This document shows, piece by piece, positions 62,644-64,000 of a stretch of 64,000 nucleotides of DNA (position 1 is the stretch's first letter; each line of letters starts with the position of its first letter). The stretch covers positions 1,297,501-1,361,500 of the forward strand of contig NZ_CP119075.1 in NCBI RefSeq assembly GCF_029023725.1, given 5' to 3'. The DNA comes from Synoicihabitans lomoniglobus. GTDB taxonomy: Bacteria; Verrucomicrobiota; Verrucomicrobiia; Opitutales; Opitutaceae. The position numbers and the translations under genes are program-made. The notes beneath the pieces are model-generated. The model was not told where the DNA came from and did not search any database. It saw only the letters and a list, made by a program, of their open reading frames with translations.

Positions 62644-64000
62644 ATGAGCCTCCCGAATCCGTTTAACACCCGGGGCACGTTCGAAGCGAACGGCGCCACG
62701 CACTCCCTCTACTCGCTGCCCGCCCTCAAGGCGGCTGGTTACGCGATCGACCGCCTGCCGGTTTCGATCCGTCTGGTGTTGGAGTCGCTGCTGCGCAATT
62801 GCGACGGCAAGCGGGTGACGGAAGACGCCGTGGCGACGCTCGCGGGTTGGCAGGCCAAGGCCGAACGCACCGCCGAGGTGCCGTTTGTGGTGGCTCGCAT
62901 CGTGTTGCAGGATTTCACGGGAGTGCCGTTGCTCGTCGACCTCGCCGCCATGCGTTCAGCGGTCGACAAGGTGGGCAAGGATCCGAAAATCATCGAGCCG
63001 CTCGTGCCGGTTGACCTCGTGGTCGATCACTCCGTGCAGGTCGACTTCGCGGGTTCCGCCGAAGCGCTGGCCAAGAATCTCGATCTCGAGTTCACCCGCA
63101 ACCGCGAGCGCTATCAGTTCGTGAAGTGGGGTATGCAGGCGTTTGATACGTTCAAGGTCGTGCCTCCGGGCATCGGTATCGTTCACCAGGTCAATCTCGA
63201 GTATCTCGCCCAAGGCGTGCTGAAGGACGGCAATGACACGTATTATCCCGACACGCTCGTCGGCACCGATTCGCACACCACCATGATCAACGGCCTCGGC
63301 GTCGTGGGCTGGGGCGTGGGTGGCATCGAAGCCGAAGCCGGCATGCTGGGTCAGCCGGTCTACTTCCTCACACCCGACGTCGTCGGCGTGCATCTCACCG
63401 GTGCGTTGCAGGAAGGCGTCACGGCCACCGACCTCGCGTTGACCATCACCGAGTTGCTTCGCGCCAAAAAGGTGGTGGGCAAGTTTGTCGAGTTTTACGG
63501 GCCGGGCGCGAAGGCGCTGCCGTTGGTCGACCGCGCCACCATCGCCAACATGGCCCCGGAATACGGCGCGACGATGGGCTTTTTCCCGATCGACGAAGAG
63601 ACCTCGATTTACCTGCGCGGCACCGGTCGCGCCGAGAAGCACGTGGCGCTCTATGAGTCCTACTACAAGGCGCAGGAGCTGTGGGGCATCCCCGAGAAGG
63701 GCCAGATCGATTACTCGGTCGACGTCGAACTCGACCTTTCGACAGTCGTGCCGAGTGTGGCCGGACCGAAGCGTCCGCAGGACCGCATTGTGCTGCCGCA
63801 GCTCAAGGATGCGTTCAAATCACTCTACACGGCTCCCGCATCCGACGGCGGTTTCGGTCGGGCCGCGGACGACTACGGCACCACGGTGGAGGTCTGCCAC
63901 ACGGGCATTGTCAGCGAGTCGGGCGGAGGCAGCCAAGAGACCGCGGAGGCAGGTTCAACCCTCGCTTCGGAACAAGAAATGGGCGACCATCCGACGCCCG
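62644..64000 (+). CDS. acnA: Aconitate hydratase (AcnA type), 3' partial
   Basis: The frame is open from ATG 62644 to the right window edge (about 452 codons visible). Conserved blocks: [60 protein letters not shown] and [15 protein letters not shown]; these are the AcnA/IRP-type aconitase N-terminal domains 1-3 leading towards the 4Fe-4S ligands. The enzyme isomerises citrate to isocitrate. Around base 63820-63990, before the Cys-ligand region, the sequence has an extra segment ([20 protein letters not shown]) of low-complexity character not seen in the E. coli enzyme to my knowledge. The catalytic Cys ligands lie beyond the window. Confidence 0.93.
   Translation, partial: MSLPNPFNTRGTFEANGATHSLYSLPALKAAGYAIDRLPVSIRLVLESLLRNCDGKRVTEDAVATLAGWQAKAERTAEVPFVVARIVLQDFTGVPLLVDLAAMRSAVDKVGKDPKIIEPLVPVDLVVDHSVQVDFAGSAEALAKNLDLEFTRNRERYQFVKWGMQAFDTFKVVPPGIGIVHQVNLEYLAQGVLKDGNDTYYPDTLVGTDSHTTMINGLGVVGWGVGGIEAEAGMLGQPVYFLTPDVVGVHLTGALQEGVTATDLALTITELLRAKKVVGKFVEFYGPGAKALPLVDRATIANMAPEYGATMGFFPIDEETSIYLRGTGRAEKHVALYESYYKAQELWGIPEKGQIDYSVDVELDLSTVVPSVAGPKRPQDRIVLPQLKDAFKSLYTAPASDGGFGRAADDYGTTVEVCHTGIVSESGGGSQETAEAGSTLASEQEMGDHPTP

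Overview
The window reads as chromosomal DNA of a high-GC, Gram-negative bacterium, most likely a verrucomicrobial member of the Opitutaceae. This is inference from gene content and style. Outer-membrane genes are present (TonB receptor, TamA/TamB pair). Many GTG/TTG starts are used. Intergenic DNA is packed with a hairpin repeat family. A repeated secreted-protein domain that I associate with Verrucomicrobia occurs in two genes. No rRNA, CRISPR array or complete prophage is visible. One tRNA (Phe, GAA) is present.

Layout. 1-3745: an SbcD/SbcC-like (YhaO/YhaN-like) repair nuclease pair. 3774-6498: an AT-richer OLD-family nuclease followed by a RAYT/IS200-like transposase, which looks like an acquired island. 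6785-12993: accessory stretch with a DUF2235 hydrolase, a fatty acid desaturase, a small exported protein with its own terminator and an MFS transporter, separated by long repeat-filled spacers. 12994-20351: PEP carboxylase, RsuA-type pseudouridine synthase, a small exported repeat-domain protein, a KefB-type antiporter and tRNA-Phe. 20480-23476: an interrupted secreted ORF and an SNF2 helicase. 23734-30906: a tightly packed seven-gene operon (ECF sigma, putative anti-sigma, FAD/4Fe-4S membrane oxidoreductase, DUF4266-like lipoprotein ending in CxxC, thioredoxin-like protein, predicted outer-membrane barrel, thioredoxin-Ig-repeat secreted protein). This is the most interesting locus in the window: it looks like a route for moving reducing power from NAD(P)H to the cell envelope. 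30992-46979: SLC12-type transporter, CoaB, CHASE2-adenylate cyclase, FecR/Ala/Glu-rich protein, HAD hydrolase, prfA-prmC, tail-specific protease plus rhomboid, ferredoxin, TonB receptor. 47047-55003: oligopeptidase A, then tamB-tamA. 55217-58732: zinc metallopeptidase, then an SPFH / DUF1737 / micro-ORF / ribbon-helix-helix operon preceded by three TGAWWTCA boxes at exact 11-bp spacing, followed by a double galactose-binding-domain protein. 58733-64000: PepF and TyrS on the minus strand, a peroxiredoxin, and the start of aconitase.

Two sequence-level themes cut across genes. (i) A dispersed intergenic family built around an imperfect hairpin (ACAGAAGATCGC ... GCGATCTTCTGT) fills most long spacers between about 8.0 and 12.9 kb. 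(ii) Short AT-rich K-S-Q-I-type insertions sit in frame inside three otherwise GC-rich genes (the SbcD-like, SbcC-like and SNF2 proteins), reminiscent of coding palindromic elements described in other bacteria.

All family assignments come from reading motifs by eye. No database search, structure prediction or alignment was run.
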